From assembly GCA_021151485.1 (NCBI GenBank), contig JAGKXB010000028.1:1-47322 (forward strand): DNA of 47,322 nt, given 5' to 3'. Below the pieces are notes generated by a model. It worked only from the letters and a program-made list of their open reading frames with translations. It made no database searches and was not told the origin of the DNA. Positions within the stretch are counted from its first letter, which is position 1; each line of letters starts with the position of its first letter. Source of the DNA: Oxalobacteraceae bacterium. GTDB taxonomy: Bacteria; Pseudomonadota; Gammaproteobacteria; Burkholderiales; Burkholderiaceae_D. A program made the position numbers and the translations under genes. Below are positions 17,774-26,862 of this stretch, piece after piece.

Positions 17774-20392
17774 TCACCAAGCTCCCTTACGACAAACACC
17801 ACGCATTTCACAATACTCACACACCGAATCAATCCCATTCGCAGGTAAAGCCGTGCCCGCTTGAATCGCACGTAGATTGGTGACGAGTGATGTTTCCAAC
17901 AAGCGTTGCCAGTTCGCATAATCGGGTGCGGCAGCTGTGCCGATTTTGTCTCGGGTTAATTCCAATCCGACGTAATGCGCAGAGTCTGCTTGTTGCAATA
18001 ACACGCCATAAAACGGTAATTGATGGTCTTCTCCAGTGGCCAGTTTGCTTTTTAATACCGGCTGAGCGCGGGTTTTGTAATCCAGTACGCATTGCTCACC
18101 CGCATCGTTTGCATCGATTCTGTCGATGCGGCCATGCAACAGGATTTCGCCTTCTGCCCATTGCAAGCGCCGCTCGTGCCATTGTTCTGCGCTGACGAAA
18201 TGCCAGCCCTGGTCCTCCCATGCATTGGCCCAATCCAAATACGCCGGGATCACTTTTTGCCAACGAGTGTAATACGCCAGCACAGCTGGATTTTTCGCCA
18301 ATTCCGTGGCAAAAACTTGTTCTGAAATTTGGCGTAATACCCGCTCACGATTGCCAACTTCAGCCGGGATGGAGGTGTGATAAATCTTTAATATTTCATG
18401 CAGCCAATCGCCATAATCCCGCTTTTCCGGCATTTCTGATAATTCGGCCAACGTGCTCAGCCCCAGCATGCGGGTGGCGAAAAATTGATACGGACACGCA
18501 ACCAGGCTGTTGTAGCCACTGGCGGATAATTTGGCGGGTAATAATTGCGCCGCCGATGGCGTTGGTCTGGTAGGGAGTTTTGGCAGCAAATCATGCCAGT
18601 TGGTACTGCATGTATGAATGGGCAATACAGACGCAGCGGTGCATTCCAAGGTCAATTGCAAGCGCTCAATCCAGGCGCTGGCGGCTTGGGGTTGGCCATT
18701 TTGATACGCTTGCCAGGATAAAACGATGGCAGCCGGGCTATGCAACAAAGCCGCAAAATCGCGCAACTGTTGCTGCTGACGGATTTCTCTAGTTGGCAAA
18801 CCCAATTCACGCCGCACAGTGTTACCAAAAAACAGCGTCTCACTCGCCTGCGAAGGCAAATGCGTCGCATCGCAACCCACCATCAAAATGGCATCGAAAA
18901 CACGCAGACGCGCGCCGTTCAATGGCAGCATCACCACGCGCTGATCCGGGCTAGTCGTGGCAAATGGCGCGGCTTCCAATTGCAGGCGTAAAAATGCGCG
19001 CCATTCGGAGAAAGAAAATAATTCGATGGAACGATCCGCCAAACCATCCTGCCCATCTTGCTTATCTTGTTCAATCACAGCGAGCAAAGCCAGCACCTGA
19101 GTGCCAGCTGCATCGCTTGCCAACGCTGTTTCCATGCCGAATGCCCGCAAGGTTTGTCGCGTCAACGTGCTCCAATCCAGCACACTTTTACGACCTTTGA
19201 AAAGATGCGCCTGGCTGGCGATTTGCTGCATTAGTGCCTGCTCTGCTGGTAATTTCTGCAATGCCGCGTCAATTTCTGTCCAACCGCTTGTGACCTTGGC
19301 TTGATGCAAAGCCATTTCTATCGCCATGACTTGCGCATGTTTAGTATCGACAGGCAAACCGCTGAAAGGCGATTTCAGCCAATCCAGCAACACCACCACA
19401 TTGGCTTGTGTGGCGATCACATCCAACCATGCCGCCAGCGATGCTGCGGCTCGGGTGGTAGATAATTTCCACCCGGTTTCATCCTTCACCAACACTTGCG
19501 CGCGTGCCAACAAAGCACTAATCCGTCTTGCCACCAAGCGATCCTGAGCAACAATGGCGATGTTGGTTTTGCCATCTTGCAACCAATCCAGCACCGTTTG
19601 CGCACCGTGCTGTGCCTCCTGCTCCAGGCTGCTGGCTGGATAGATAGACAAATTAGGGGGCGTGACGATGTCTGGTGCAAGGCACCCAAAAGGGGTGTCC
19701 TTACAATCATCGTTAGGCGATTCATCCACCAATTCTGGCCATGCTTGCGCATATAACGGCATCAGCGATGCAGCACGCCAATCCAGCGTGATCTGATACA
19801 CCGGTTGACGCTGACTATAGGCCTGCAAAAAAGCGTTTTCCATCGCATCGGGAGACACCGGATGTATCCACACCAAAGGGTCTTGCGCCTGCTGCGCCAA
19901 ATCCATCATTTGCTGCCAACGCATGACATTGGCATCGCTGCCATCTAAACGGCTTTTCCAGATCGCCCACACTAGTTGCGCCTCGTTCGACAAATAATCT
20001 CGTCCAGGCATCAATTGCTCTAATTGGGTCAACGCTGCTTGCCAACGCAGTTCCGCCAAAGCCAAATCCGGCAACCAAGCTTGTGTCAACTCGTCCGACA
20101 AGCTCAACAAAGTCTGTGCCAACGGCATCAAATCCGTATTACGTTCGGCAGAAAATAATTTTTTTAACCAACCATGCTGACGGAGTTCAGCATATAAAGT
20201 CATTAAAGCTGATCCAGATTGAGTAGCTTGAATAGATTGAGAATTCTGCAAACCTCGTAAATTTTGAGACTCAATCCAAGCTGACAAGGTATGAATTCTG
20301 GGCGCAATCAACGCACCGTTTGCCTGTTTTCCCAAGGCTGTTTTCAACTGCTGCCCATGCAAAAAAGTAGGGACAACGATATGTAATCGCAT
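17774..20392 (-). CDS. addB: AddB-like PD-(D/E)XK nuclease/helicase subunit
   Basis: An 872-residue partner for AddA. The N-terminus is a degenerate helicase-like region beginning MRLHIVVPTFLHGQQ. The C-terminal nuclease has GRIDRID, VLDYKTR and QLPFYGVLL. Four Cys, one in LVACPYQFF before the nuclease and three in CEYCEMRGVC at the very end, match the iron-sulfur cluster that staples AddB-type nuclease domains. I favour the ATG at 20392; an ATG at 20437 and one at 20527 extend the frame, but the added residues (YSRSSGNVQNFKICRRKQS) look like non-coding sequence and overlap the divergent promoter region before trxA. addA normally follows directly, whereas here 1.4 kb intervenes. Confidence 0.85.
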   Translation of the reverse strand: MRLHIVVPTFLHGQQLKTALGKQANGALIAPRIHTLSAWIESQNLRGLQNSQSIQATQSGSALMTLYAELRQHGWLKKLFSAERNTDLMPLAQTLLSLSDELTQAWLPDLALAELRWQAALTQLEQLMPGRDYLSNEAQLVWAIWKSRLDGSDANVMRWQQMMDLAQQAQDPLVWIHPVSPDAMENAFLQAYSQRQPVYQITLDWRAASLMPLYAQAWPELVDESPNDDCKDTPFGCLAPDIVTPPNLSIYPASSLEQEAQHGAQTVLDWLQDGKTNIAIVAQDRLVARRISALLARAQVLVKDETGWKLSTTRAAASLAAWLDVIATQANVVVLLDWLKSPFSGLPVDTKHAQVMAIEMALHQAKVTSGWTEIDAALQKLPAEQALMQQIASQAHLFKGRKSVLDWSTLTRQTLRAFGMETALASDAAGTQVLALLAVIEQDKQDGQDGLADRSIELFSFSEWRAFLRLQLEAAPFATTSPDQRVVMLPLNGARLRVFDAILMVGCDATHLPSQASETLFFGNTVRRELGLPTREIRQQQQLRDFAALLHSPAAIVLSWQAYQNGQPQAASAWIERLQLTLECTAASVLPIHTCSTNWHDLLPKLPTRPTPSAAQLLPAKLSASGYNSLVACPYQFFATRMLGLSTLAELSEMPEKRDYGDWLHEILKIYHTSIPAEVGNRERVLRQISEQVFATELAKNPAVLAYYTRWQKVIPAYLDWANAWEDQGWHFVSAEQWHERRLQWAEGEILLHGRIDRIDANDAGEQCVLDYKTRAQPVLKSKLATGEDHQLPFYGVLLQQADSAHYVGLELTRDKIGTAAAPDYANWQRLLETSLVTNLRAIQAGTALPANGIDSVCEYCEMRGVCRKGAW

Positions 20393-20466
20393 CAGCAATT
20401 CCGCACACTTTTTTTTAAAATAGGTTATGATTTCGCCCATACTTTTTTTGACCGATTGCTTCCTTC

Positions 20467-20487
20467 TGCAAATTTTAAAATTTTGCA
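20467..20487. promoter_or_regulatory. Near-palindrome between addB and trxA
   Basis: TGCAAATTTTAAAATTTTGC is almost symmetric around an ATTTTAAAAT core within the divergent addB/trxA region. It may be an AT-rich binding site or chance; no regulator is evident. Confidence 0.25.
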
Positions 20488-20624
20488 CATTTCCACTAGA
20501 TCTTGAATACGCGCATAACGTCTTCATCTAAAGCACATACCAAGTCATAAAATACTGAAGTACAAGAGTACAACTGCTGCACAGCACAAAACGTATAACT
20601 TTTCCCCCTCACATTGAGAAAATC

Positions 20625-20951
20625 ATGAGTGAACACATTAAACACATTACCGATGCTTCTTTTGAAATCGACGTATTGAAATCCGACAAGCCCGTATTGG
20701 TTGATTTTTGGGCAGAATGGTGCGGTCCATGTAAAGCAATTGCTCCAATTCTGGAAGAAATCGCCAAAGAATATAACGGCAAAATCACCATTGCTAAAAT
20801 GGATGTGGATGCGAATCAAGTGGTTCCTGCCAAACATGGTATTCGCGGCATTCCTACCTTGATTTTGTTTAAAAATGGCGTTGCCGCTGCGCAAAAAGTA
20901 GGGGCAATGGCCAAAGGTCAATTGACGTCTTTTATTGATAGCAATATTTAA
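20625..20951 (+). CDS. trxA: Thioredoxin 1
   Basis: A 108-residue cytoplasmic thioredoxin that reduces disulfides, for example in ribonucleotide reductase, using electrons from thioredoxin reductase. The active site is [14 protein letters not shown], and the cis-proline loop [14 protein letters not shown] is present. Length is standard. GAGAAAATC just before the ATG is a weak ribosome site. The trxA-rho order is usual in Burkholderiales. A hairpin follows before rho. Confidence 0.97.
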   Translation: MSEHIKHITDASFEIDVLKSDKPVLVDFWAEWCGPCKAIAPILEEIAKEYNGKITIAKMDVDANQVVPAKHGIRGIPTLILFKNGVAAAQKVGAMAKGQLTSFIDSNI

Positions 20952-20984
20952 TCGATATCGAATTAGCGTAAGTCATATAACCGC

Positions 20985-21013
20985 AGTGGTGCATTCGCAC
21001 CACTCGTTTTCTT
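20985..21013 (+). terminator. Hairpin between trxA and rho
   Basis: The perfect arms AGTGGTGC and GCACCACT enclose ATTC and are followed by CGTTTTCTTCC. This can be the trxA terminator or a leader attenuator for rho. Confidence 0.75.
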
Positions 21014-21087
21014 CCTAGTAGTTCATCTCTTTTCTTTCCCACTGTATTTTCTATTTTTCTATTTAGTAGATTACCCGTAAACACACT

Positions 21088-22350
21088 ATGCACTTATCTG
21101 AATTAAAGGCGTTACACGTCTCAGCATTGCTGGCCATGGCTATTAGCCTCGAGATTGACAATGCGGCACGTTTGCGCAAACAGGAACTCATGTTTGCCAT
21201 TCTCAAAAAACGTGCCAAGCAAGGCGAACAAATTTTTGGTGATGGCGCCCTCGAAGTCCTGCCAGATGGCTTTGGCTTCCTGCGCTCGCCCGATGCCAGT
21301 TATATGGCATCTACCGACGATATTTATATCTCCCCTTCTCAAATTCGTCGTTTTAATTTGCATACTGGTGACTCGATTGAAGGGGAGGTACGCACGCCCA
21401 AAGATGGCGAACGTTATTTTGCTTTGGTCAAAGTTGATAAAGTCAACGGCGAACCACCCGAGGCTTCCAAGCACAAAATTCTGTTTGAAAACCTGACTCC
21501 GCTGCATCCAAACAAACCTTTGTTGCTGGAGCGCGAAATGAATGCTCAGGAAAACATCACTGGCCGCATCATTGACCTGATCGCTCCCATCGGCAAAGGC
21601 CAACGCGGCTTGTTGGTGGCTTCACCTAAATCTGGTAAAACAGTGATGTTGCAACACATTGCGCACGCCATCACCACCAACCATCCCGACATCACGCTGA
21701 TCGTGATGCTGATTGATGAGCGCCCAGAAGAAGTGACGGAAATGCAACGTTCGGTACGCGGTGAAGTCGTCGCCTCCACCTTTGACGAACCCGCCACACG
21801 TCACGTACAAGTGGCCGAGATGGTGCTGGAAAAAGCTAAACGCCTAGTTGAAATGAAAAAAGACGTGGTGATTCTGCTTGATTCCATCACTCGCCTGGCA
21901 CGTGCTTACAACACCGTTGTCCCCGCTTCCGGCAAAGTATTAACCGGCGGTGTCGATGCGAACGCCTTGCAACGCCCGAAACGCTTCTTTGGCGCTGCGC
22001 GTAATATTGAAGAAGGCGGTTCTTTAACCATCATCGCCACTGCCCTGATCGAAACCGGCAGCCGTATGGATGATGTGATTTATGAAGAGTTCAAAGGCAC
22101 GGGTAATATGGAAGTCCACCTGGAGCGTCGTTTGGCTGAAAAACGCGTCTACCCAGCTATCAACCTCAACAAATCCAGTACACGTAGAGAAGAATTGCTG
22201 ATCAAACCCGATCAACTACAAAAAATCTGGATTCTGCGTAAGTTATTGCACGGTATGGATGAAATCGAAGCGATGGAATTCATCATGGATAAGATGAAGG
22301 CAACCAAAACCAATGCCGAATTCTTTGACATGATGCGACGTGGTGGTTAA
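21088..22350 (+). CDS. rho: Transcription termination factor Rho
   Basis: The 420-residue hexameric RNA helicase that ends transcription at C-rich unstructured RNA. The N-terminal helical and cold-shock-like RNA-binding domains include the RNP1-like [17 protein letters not shown] and the ERYFAL segment. The ATPase core has Walker A ASPKSGKT, the [12 protein letters not shown] segment, Walker [17 protein letters not shown], the Q/R loop region with [14 protein letters not shown], and the C-terminal [13 protein letters not shown]. The N-terminal extension is short, as in other betaproteobacteria. The intrinsic hairpin upstream and the terminator downstream bracket it as its own unit. Confidence 0.98.
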   Translation: MHLSELKALHVSALLAMAISLEIDNAARLRKQELMFAILKKRAKQGEQIFGDGALEVLPDGFGFLRSPDASYMASTDDIYISPSQIRRFNLHTGDSIEGEVRTPKDGERYFALVKVDKVNGEPPEASKHKILFENLTPLHPNKPLLLEREMNAQENITGRIIDLIAPIGKGQRGLLVASPKSGKTVMLQHIAHAITTNHPDITLIVMLIDERPEEVTEMQRSVRGEVVASTFDEPATRHVQVAEMVLEKAKRLVEMKKDVVILLDSITRLARAYNTVVPASGKVLTGGVDANALQRPKRFFGAARNIEEGGSLTIIATALIETGSRMDDVIYEEFKGTGNMEVHLERRLAEKRVYPAINLNKSSTRREELLIKPDQLQKIWILRKLLHGMDEIEAMEFIMDKMKATKTNAEFFDMMRRGG

Positions 22351-22384
22351 GGACAAAGCGAATACCTCCTCAATATCCATACAA

Positions 22385-22430
22385 AATAGCCTCTTTCAAT
22401 TCAATGAATAGAAAGAGGCTATTCTTTAAA
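22385..22430. terminator. Terminator after rho
   Basis: The 13-base arms AATAGCCTCTTTC and GAAAGAGGCTATT enclose a 13-base loop, with CTTTAAATT following on plus and TTTTG on minus. It separates rho from the converging 22451-24199 gene and can act in both directions. Confidence 0.85.
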
Positions 22431-22450
22431 TTAACCACACAAGCCAATAC

Positions 22451-24199
22451 TCATAAATCTGGCATATTCGGGCCATTTTCTTGGGTTTGGCTGTACCATT
22501 GATAGCCAGCATACGCCACCAGTGCCGTAACTGAAGCGGCTATACCAATCCCAATCAACGCACGGTTAGTAAAAACTGATGTGCGTTCTACATCATCAAA
22601 TGCTGTTAACAAATTAACATTGCAACCGGCCATATTCTCGCCAGACACGTTGTTATTGAGCTTAGGTTGAGTTGTTCTTTTAGGCAAAGGTGACACTAAC
22701 CGACGCTGTTCCTTCGGTAGATGCTTTAGTAATTCACATGCCTCCGCTCTCTCTGCATCCAACTCTTCTTGTCGATTCTGACTAAGCCTCTTTATCTCCG
22801 CCAACTTTTCTCTAAACGCGTCTTTGTTAACCAGCCACCCTTTACCGAGTACGTTTTTTAATATTTTTAGATGCGGTAGGTTAAGTTGAGATGTGTTTAA
22901 TTCAAGAAAAATAGCGATCAATAGCATTCTAAAACCATTTAATCTTGAACAATTCAATGAGATATTCTTGGGCCCCAGATTGCGCATTTGATTAAGAAAC
23001 TCCGACGAGTTTCTATTTTCTATTTCAATGTCTTGAATATCCCAAACGGGTAGAAAAAAATGCATTAATTGACGAGAATAATTCAGAGACGCGCATTCTA
23101 TCAAACCACATGCAAGCAAAGCTTTTGCATCAGGATTAGTAAATTTCGGCAAATTAGAAGCCACCCCAGATTCCACAATATCATCCAAATTTGTATGCTG
23201 AAATGGCCGCCCAAACAGAGCTTGGGCTAAAGGGTATTGATGATCATCAGGAACTCGAGTGTCATTCCCTAATAGATAAAGAGCATTAATCGCACTAGGC
23301 TTCGTTGGCAAAATCTCCAATAAATGCTCAAAATTTTTATTCCATACCGCCAAGCTTTTTTCTGGTGATAAAAGAACAGGAACACGATAAAGATAAGGAA
23401 TAATGTCAACAACGACCTCACCTTTCATTAATCCTTCCAGTAATGCTTCCTGTACCAGTTTTTGACGAAGAAAATCACGAAAAGAGGGATCAACACCATT
23501 TGAGTCTAGATGATAACTAATTACTGTTGCTGCATGAGGATTGTTAGAACACAACGCCTTTGTAAAGGCCGCCTTTTCTAACGCACTCATTTCCGAAACA
23601 TTTTTCAATTTCCAAGTCACTAATGACTGCGCATCAATATTAGTAAATTTTTCTTTTTTATCAAGCAAACTTTTTGTCGCAACATCAGATCCAAATACAA
23701 ATGGCATGTTAAAAGAAGCTTCAGCTAAAGGAAGTTGATGCTCAGTAGGAATATCTGCATTTAACAAATAAAGGGCACCAACCACATTTGGTTGTGTTGG
23801 CAATACATCTAACAACTTTGTGAAATTTGCATTCCATATGTTTAAACTATCCTGAGGATTTAAAGCAACAGGCACACGCGATATAAAGCTAATAATCTCG
23901 GGATCAGTAAGTTGCCCAGTCATTAAACCAAATAACAAATCCTTTTGTACGTCGGTATCAGAAAAGAGTTTATGAAGGGTATCAATGCCCACGTCTGAGA
24001 TAGCCTCTTTAATGACGTGCATTGCATTACTATCACGAGATAGCAATTGCGATACCAACCCTAACTTCTCGTCTTGATTCATCGCTGAAATCGGTTGTTT
24101 TTTTGATGTAGTAAAAGGAAAAGATGAAAAAGAAGTTGATTTAATCTTACTTATCGGCATAAACATGGAGTTTTGTAGGGTTGAGAATGACGCTAACAT
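22451..24199 (-). CDS. Unrecognised protein with internal duplication and C-terminal membrane anchor
   Basis: I do not recognise this 582-residue protein. It contains two related units. Unit 1 (~52-200) has GLMTGQLTDPEIISFISRVP, then NANFTKLLDVLPTQP, GALYLLNAD, HQLPLAEASF, and KFTNIDAQSLV. Unit 2 (~216-366) has GLMKGEVVVDIIPYLYRVP, NKNFEHLLEILPTKP, NALYLLGND, HQYPLAQALFGRPF and KFTNPDAKALL. A Leu-rich region, a charged stretch (~440-490) and a single membrane segment (~546-566, ALIGIGIAASVTALVAYAG) with a short polar tail follow, an arrangement like tail-anchored proteins. There is no signal peptide. The start is uncertain (ATGs at 24199, 24166 and 24160) and no ribosome site stands out. Base use looks more AT-rich than in the neighbouring housekeeping genes. 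Confidence 0.7.
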   Translation of the reverse strand: MLASFSTLQNSMFMPISKIKSTSFSSFPFTTSKKQPISAMNQDEKLGLVSQLLSRDSNAMHVIKEAISDVGIDTLHKLFSDTDVQKDLLFGLMTGQLTDPEIISFISRVPVALNPQDSLNIWNANFTKLLDVLPTQPNVVGALYLLNADIPTEHQLPLAEASFNMPFVFGSDVATKSLLDKKEKFTNIDAQSLVTWKLKNVSEMSALEKAAFTKALCSNNPHAATVISYHLDSNGVDPSFRDFLRQKLVQEALLEGLMKGEVVVDIIPYLYRVPVLLSPEKSLAVWNKNFEHLLEILPTKPSAINALYLLGNDTRVPDDHQYPLAQALFGRPFQHTNLDDIVESGVASNLPKFTNPDAKALLACGLIECASLNYSRQLMHFFLPVWDIQDIEIENRNSSEFLNQMRNLGPKNISLNCSRLNGFRMLLIAIFLELNTSQLNLPHLKILKNVLGKGWLVNKDAFREKLAEIKRLSQNRQEELDAERAEACELLKHLPKEQRRLVSPLPKRTTQPKLNNNVSGENMAGCNVNLLTAFDDVERTSVFTNRALIGIGIAASVTALVAYAGYQWYSQTQENGPNMPDL

Positions 24200-24345
24200 G
24201 ACCCAGTATCAAGCGTGAATCACATGCCTTACACACATACTATTGGGGAGATTACGATAAAGAAGTAATACGGAGTTAGCGCAGGGTAAATAAAAACAAT
24301 CAAAAAATGAAAAAGTAGCCATAATTATAATGCAAACCACACAAC

Positions 24346-24390
24346 ATTGCCCGATCAATAATGCCTATTGAGCAATATTAATTGGGCAAT
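24346..24390 (-). terminator. Possible terminator hairpin after the ZIP gene
   Basis: ATTGCCC and GGGCAAT form the base of an imperfect stem of ~19 bases per arm, 12 bases past the ZIP stop. No clear T-run follows, so the call is tentative. Confidence 0.4.
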
Positions 24391-24401
24391 ATCAAGGATG
24401 C

Positions 24402-25181
24402 TTAATGATCAGGCTTACCAATCAAAAATACGACTATTAATACACCTAGGCCAATCAACAATACCTGAGGAATGGTTTCACGCAGCGTTGCGCGGCGTTG
24501 CATTTGCGGCATTAAATCGCTGACTGCGATATAGATAAATCCGGATGAAGCAAATACCAGCACATAAGGAATCAAATTGCTGGCGCGATCCAAAGTAAAG
24601 TAACCAAGCAAACCACCAATCACTGCCATTAAGCTACAAAGCAAATTAAAAACATAGGCTCTTGTACGGCTAAAACCAGCATTTAATAACACGATGAAAT
24701 CGCCGATTTCCTGTGGGATTTCATGCGCAATAATCGCCAAACCGGTCACCAATCCCAGCTGTGGATCAGCTAAAAACGCGGCGGCAATCAAAATCCCATC
24801 GGTAAAATTATGCAAACCATCACCCACCAATATCATCCAACCAGCTTTGCCCGCTTCTCTCGCATCATGTCCATGCGCGTGATGATGACCATCGCCTTCG
24901 TGATGATGCGAGTGACGCAGGATTGCCAACTTTTCCAACATGAAAAAAGTCAGCAAACCCGCTAACAAGGTAGCGAACAAGGTGTAGGGTTCCGCTTTTG
25001 ATTCAAAGGCCTCCGGCAAAGCGTGCAGCAGCGAAGTCGATAGCATGATACCGACCGACAAACTCACCATGCGCTCCACCATTTTTGACAAAAAAGTGAA
25101 AGAGAAAATAGCGGCGGCGGTGATACTCACAACACCAGAAAGGATCGTCGCCAGCAAAATGGAAACCAGCGTGGCGTTCAA
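24402..25181 (-). CDS. ZIP-family divalent metal transporter
   Basis: A 259-residue inner-membrane protein with about eight hydrophobic segments, probably importing zinc or a related metal into the cytoplasm. The ZIP signatures are GDGLHNFTDGILIA in TM4 and IIAHEIPQEIGDF in TM5, which carry the His and Glu metal ligands. The TM3-TM4 loop is His-rich (HSHHHEGDGHHHAHGHD), typical of metal-binding loops. The only usable start is TTG at 25181, without a good ribosome site. It lies 37 bases after trpF on the same strand, where relatives usually carry trpB. Confidence 0.88.
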   Translation of the reverse strand: MNATLVSILLATILSGVVSITAAAIFSFTFLSKMVERMVSLSVGIMLSTSLLHALPEAFESKAEPYTLFATLLAGLLTFFMLEKLAILRHSHHHEGDGHHHAHGHDAREAGKAGWMILVGDGLHNFTDGILIAAAFLADPQLGLVTGLAIIAHEIPQEIGDFIVLLNAGFSRTRAYVFNLLCSLMAVIGGLLGYFTLDRASNLIPYVLVFASSGFIYIAVSDLMPQMQRRATLRETIPQVLLIGLGVLIVVFLIGKPDH

Positions 25182-25218
25182 GGTCAGATTAATTTGGATT
25201 CTCCATCAGTCGATACCA

Positions 25219-25890
25219 CTAAGCAGCATCTGCTTGGCGCACTGCCTGTACAAAAGCGCGTATTTTATCAATGTCTTTGATTCCCTTGGCAAGCTCTACT
25301 CCACTACTGATATCCACCGCGTAAGGACGTACTTGCTGGATGGCATCAGACACGTTTTGCATCGACAAACCACCACTCAACACAATACGCGGTGCCAGTT
25401 CTTGCGGGATGATCGACCAGTCAAATGTCTTGCCCGAACCACCATACGCATCGACAAAAGTATCTAACAACAATCCACTAAATAATTTACTGCCAACACG
25501 ATAATTTTTTTCGACATGCAATAAATCGCTGGTCGTCATATCCGGTTTAATCCTCACAACACGAAGAAAAGGACGTTGCACTTGCGCAGCAGTGGCACTG
25601 CATTGCTCCAAAGTTTCATCACCATGAAATTGCAGAAAAGAAACCGGCGCTTGCTCCAACGTGGCAGCAATTTCTTGCTGGGATGCGTTTACAAACAAAC
25701 CAACCGTACTGATAAACGGTGGAATAGCCGCGATCAACTCAGCCGCCAGTTTGGGCGAGATATAACGAGGACTTTGGGGGTAAAACACAAAACCAATCGC
25801 ATCTACCCCCACCGCCACTACCGCCTGTACATCTTGCATGCGCGTAAGCCCACAAATTTTGATACGGGTACGTTGTTGAGTAGGTTGCAT
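25219..25890 (-). CDS. trpF: Phosphoribosylanthranilate isomerase
   Basis: The 223-residue TIM-barrel enzyme performs the third step of tryptophan synthesis, converting N-(5'-phosphoribosyl)anthranilate to CdRP. The general-base Cys sits in RIKICGLTR, the general-acid Asp in GLLLDTFVDAYGGSGK, and the phosphate-binding segments VLSGGLSMQNV and VDISSGVE are present. It follows truA across a short palindromic repeat. trpB and trpA are not in the window. Confidence 0.96.
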   Translation of the reverse strand: MQPTQQRTRIKICGLTRMQDVQAVVAVGVDAIGFVFYPQSPRYISPKLAAELIAAIPPFISTVGLFVNASQQEIAATLEQAPVSFLQFHGDETLEQCSATAAQVQRPFLRVVRIKPDMTTSDLLHVEKNYRVGSKLFSGLLLDTFVDAYGGSGKTFDWSIIPQELAPRIVLSGGLSMQNVSDAIQQVRPYAVDISSGVELAKGIKDIDKIRAFVQAVRQADAA

Positions 25891-25912
25891 AGTGTTTTAT
25901 CCGAAATTATCT

Positions 25913-25958
25913 ATTACCATCGTTCCCGCTGAGGTAGGCGGGAACGACGGAGGGTAAT
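25913..25958. repeat. Single-hairpin copy of the dispersed palindromic repeat
   Basis: ATTACCATCGTTCCCGC and its near reverse complement GCGGGAACGACGGAGGGTAAT (first 20 bases shown by position) pair around TGAGGTAG. It has only one module of the family seen at 28.6, 28.8, 36.7, 41.6 and 43.3 kb. It lies between truA and trpF. Confidence 0.8.
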
Positions 25959-25967
25959 CTATAAAAT

Positions 25968-26807
25968 TTACAAGAAAGGCAATGTATAAGTCTTTACCTG
26001 CGGCAAATCCCACTTTTTATCATAATCAATTTTCGCCAAATACAAACCATCTGGCATCAAGGTTGGCGCTGCGCGTGAGCGGTCACCATTCTGCAATACG
26101 GTACGCAACCATTCCAATGAATGCTTGCCGGTTCCAACGAAAATCAAAGAAGCCACGATGTTGCGCACCATGTGCTGCAAAAAGGCATTGGCACAAATGG
26201 TCACGGTAATCCATTCGCCATGCCGTTTAACATCAATGCTGTGCATCACTTTAATCGGTGATTTGGCCTGGCATTCAGAAGCACGAAAGGCAGAAAAATC
26301 ATGCGTTCCAACTAAAACCTGTGCTGCTTCGTGCATGGCATCCGCATCTAACGGCTGGAACACCCAGCCCACTTTGCCAGCCACCAAAGGAGAACGTATC
26401 GGACTGTTGTGCAACACGTACACATAAGTACGGGCAACCGCACTGAAACGAGCGTGAAAGTTATGCAATACGTCAGCATCATCTTCAGCATTCATCGTAT
26501 GCACCGCCCCGACATCACGAGCCCAGCAAACTGCAATCGACGAAGGTAAAAACGCATTCACACCACGCACCCAAGAAAACGGCGCGCGCTCAATGTCAGT
26601 ATCAAAATGGACAATTTGCTCTATCGCATGCACCCCTCTATCAGTGCGCCCAGCACAAGTGGTAGCGATATCGGTCAGTGTGAATTTTTTTAGCGCCACT
26701 TCCAGTTGATCCTGGACTGTCCTGCCGTCTGGCTGTGTTTGCCAGCCATACCAAGGCAAACCATCGTATTGCACGCCGAGCACAATACGCTTCAAATCAC
26801 GTTTCAA
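25968..26807 (-). CDS. truA: tRNA pseudouridine(38-40) synthase
   Basis: The 279-residue enzyme isomerises U38-U40 in the anticodon arm of many tRNAs. The catalytic Asp lies in CAGRTDRGVHA; other TruA marks are VQYDGLPWYGWQ near the N-terminus, FHARFSAVARTYVY, FSAFRASECQAKSP and FLQHMVRNIVASLI. The start is TTG at 26807, supported by AAGGAA seven bases upstream. It sits between fimV and trpF as in other Burkholderiales. Confidence 0.96.
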   Translation of the reverse strand: MKRDLKRIVLGVQYDGLPWYGWQTQPDGRTVQDQLEVALKKFTLTDIATTCAGRTDRGVHAIEQIVHFDTDIERAPFSWVRGVNAFLPSSIAVCWARDVGAVHTMNAEDDADVLHNFHARFSAVARTYVYVLHNSPIRSPLVAGKVGWVFQPLDADAMHEAAQVLVGTHDFSAFRASECQAKSPIKVMHSIDVKRHGEWITVTICANAFLQHMVRNIVASLIFVGTGKHSLEWLRTVLQNGDRSRAAPTLMPDGLYLAKIDYDKKWDLPQVKTYTLPFL

Positions 26808-26862
26808 GAATATGTTCCTTATTGAATCCCAAGTGACTGATTAAATATTAAGTACTTGGTAT

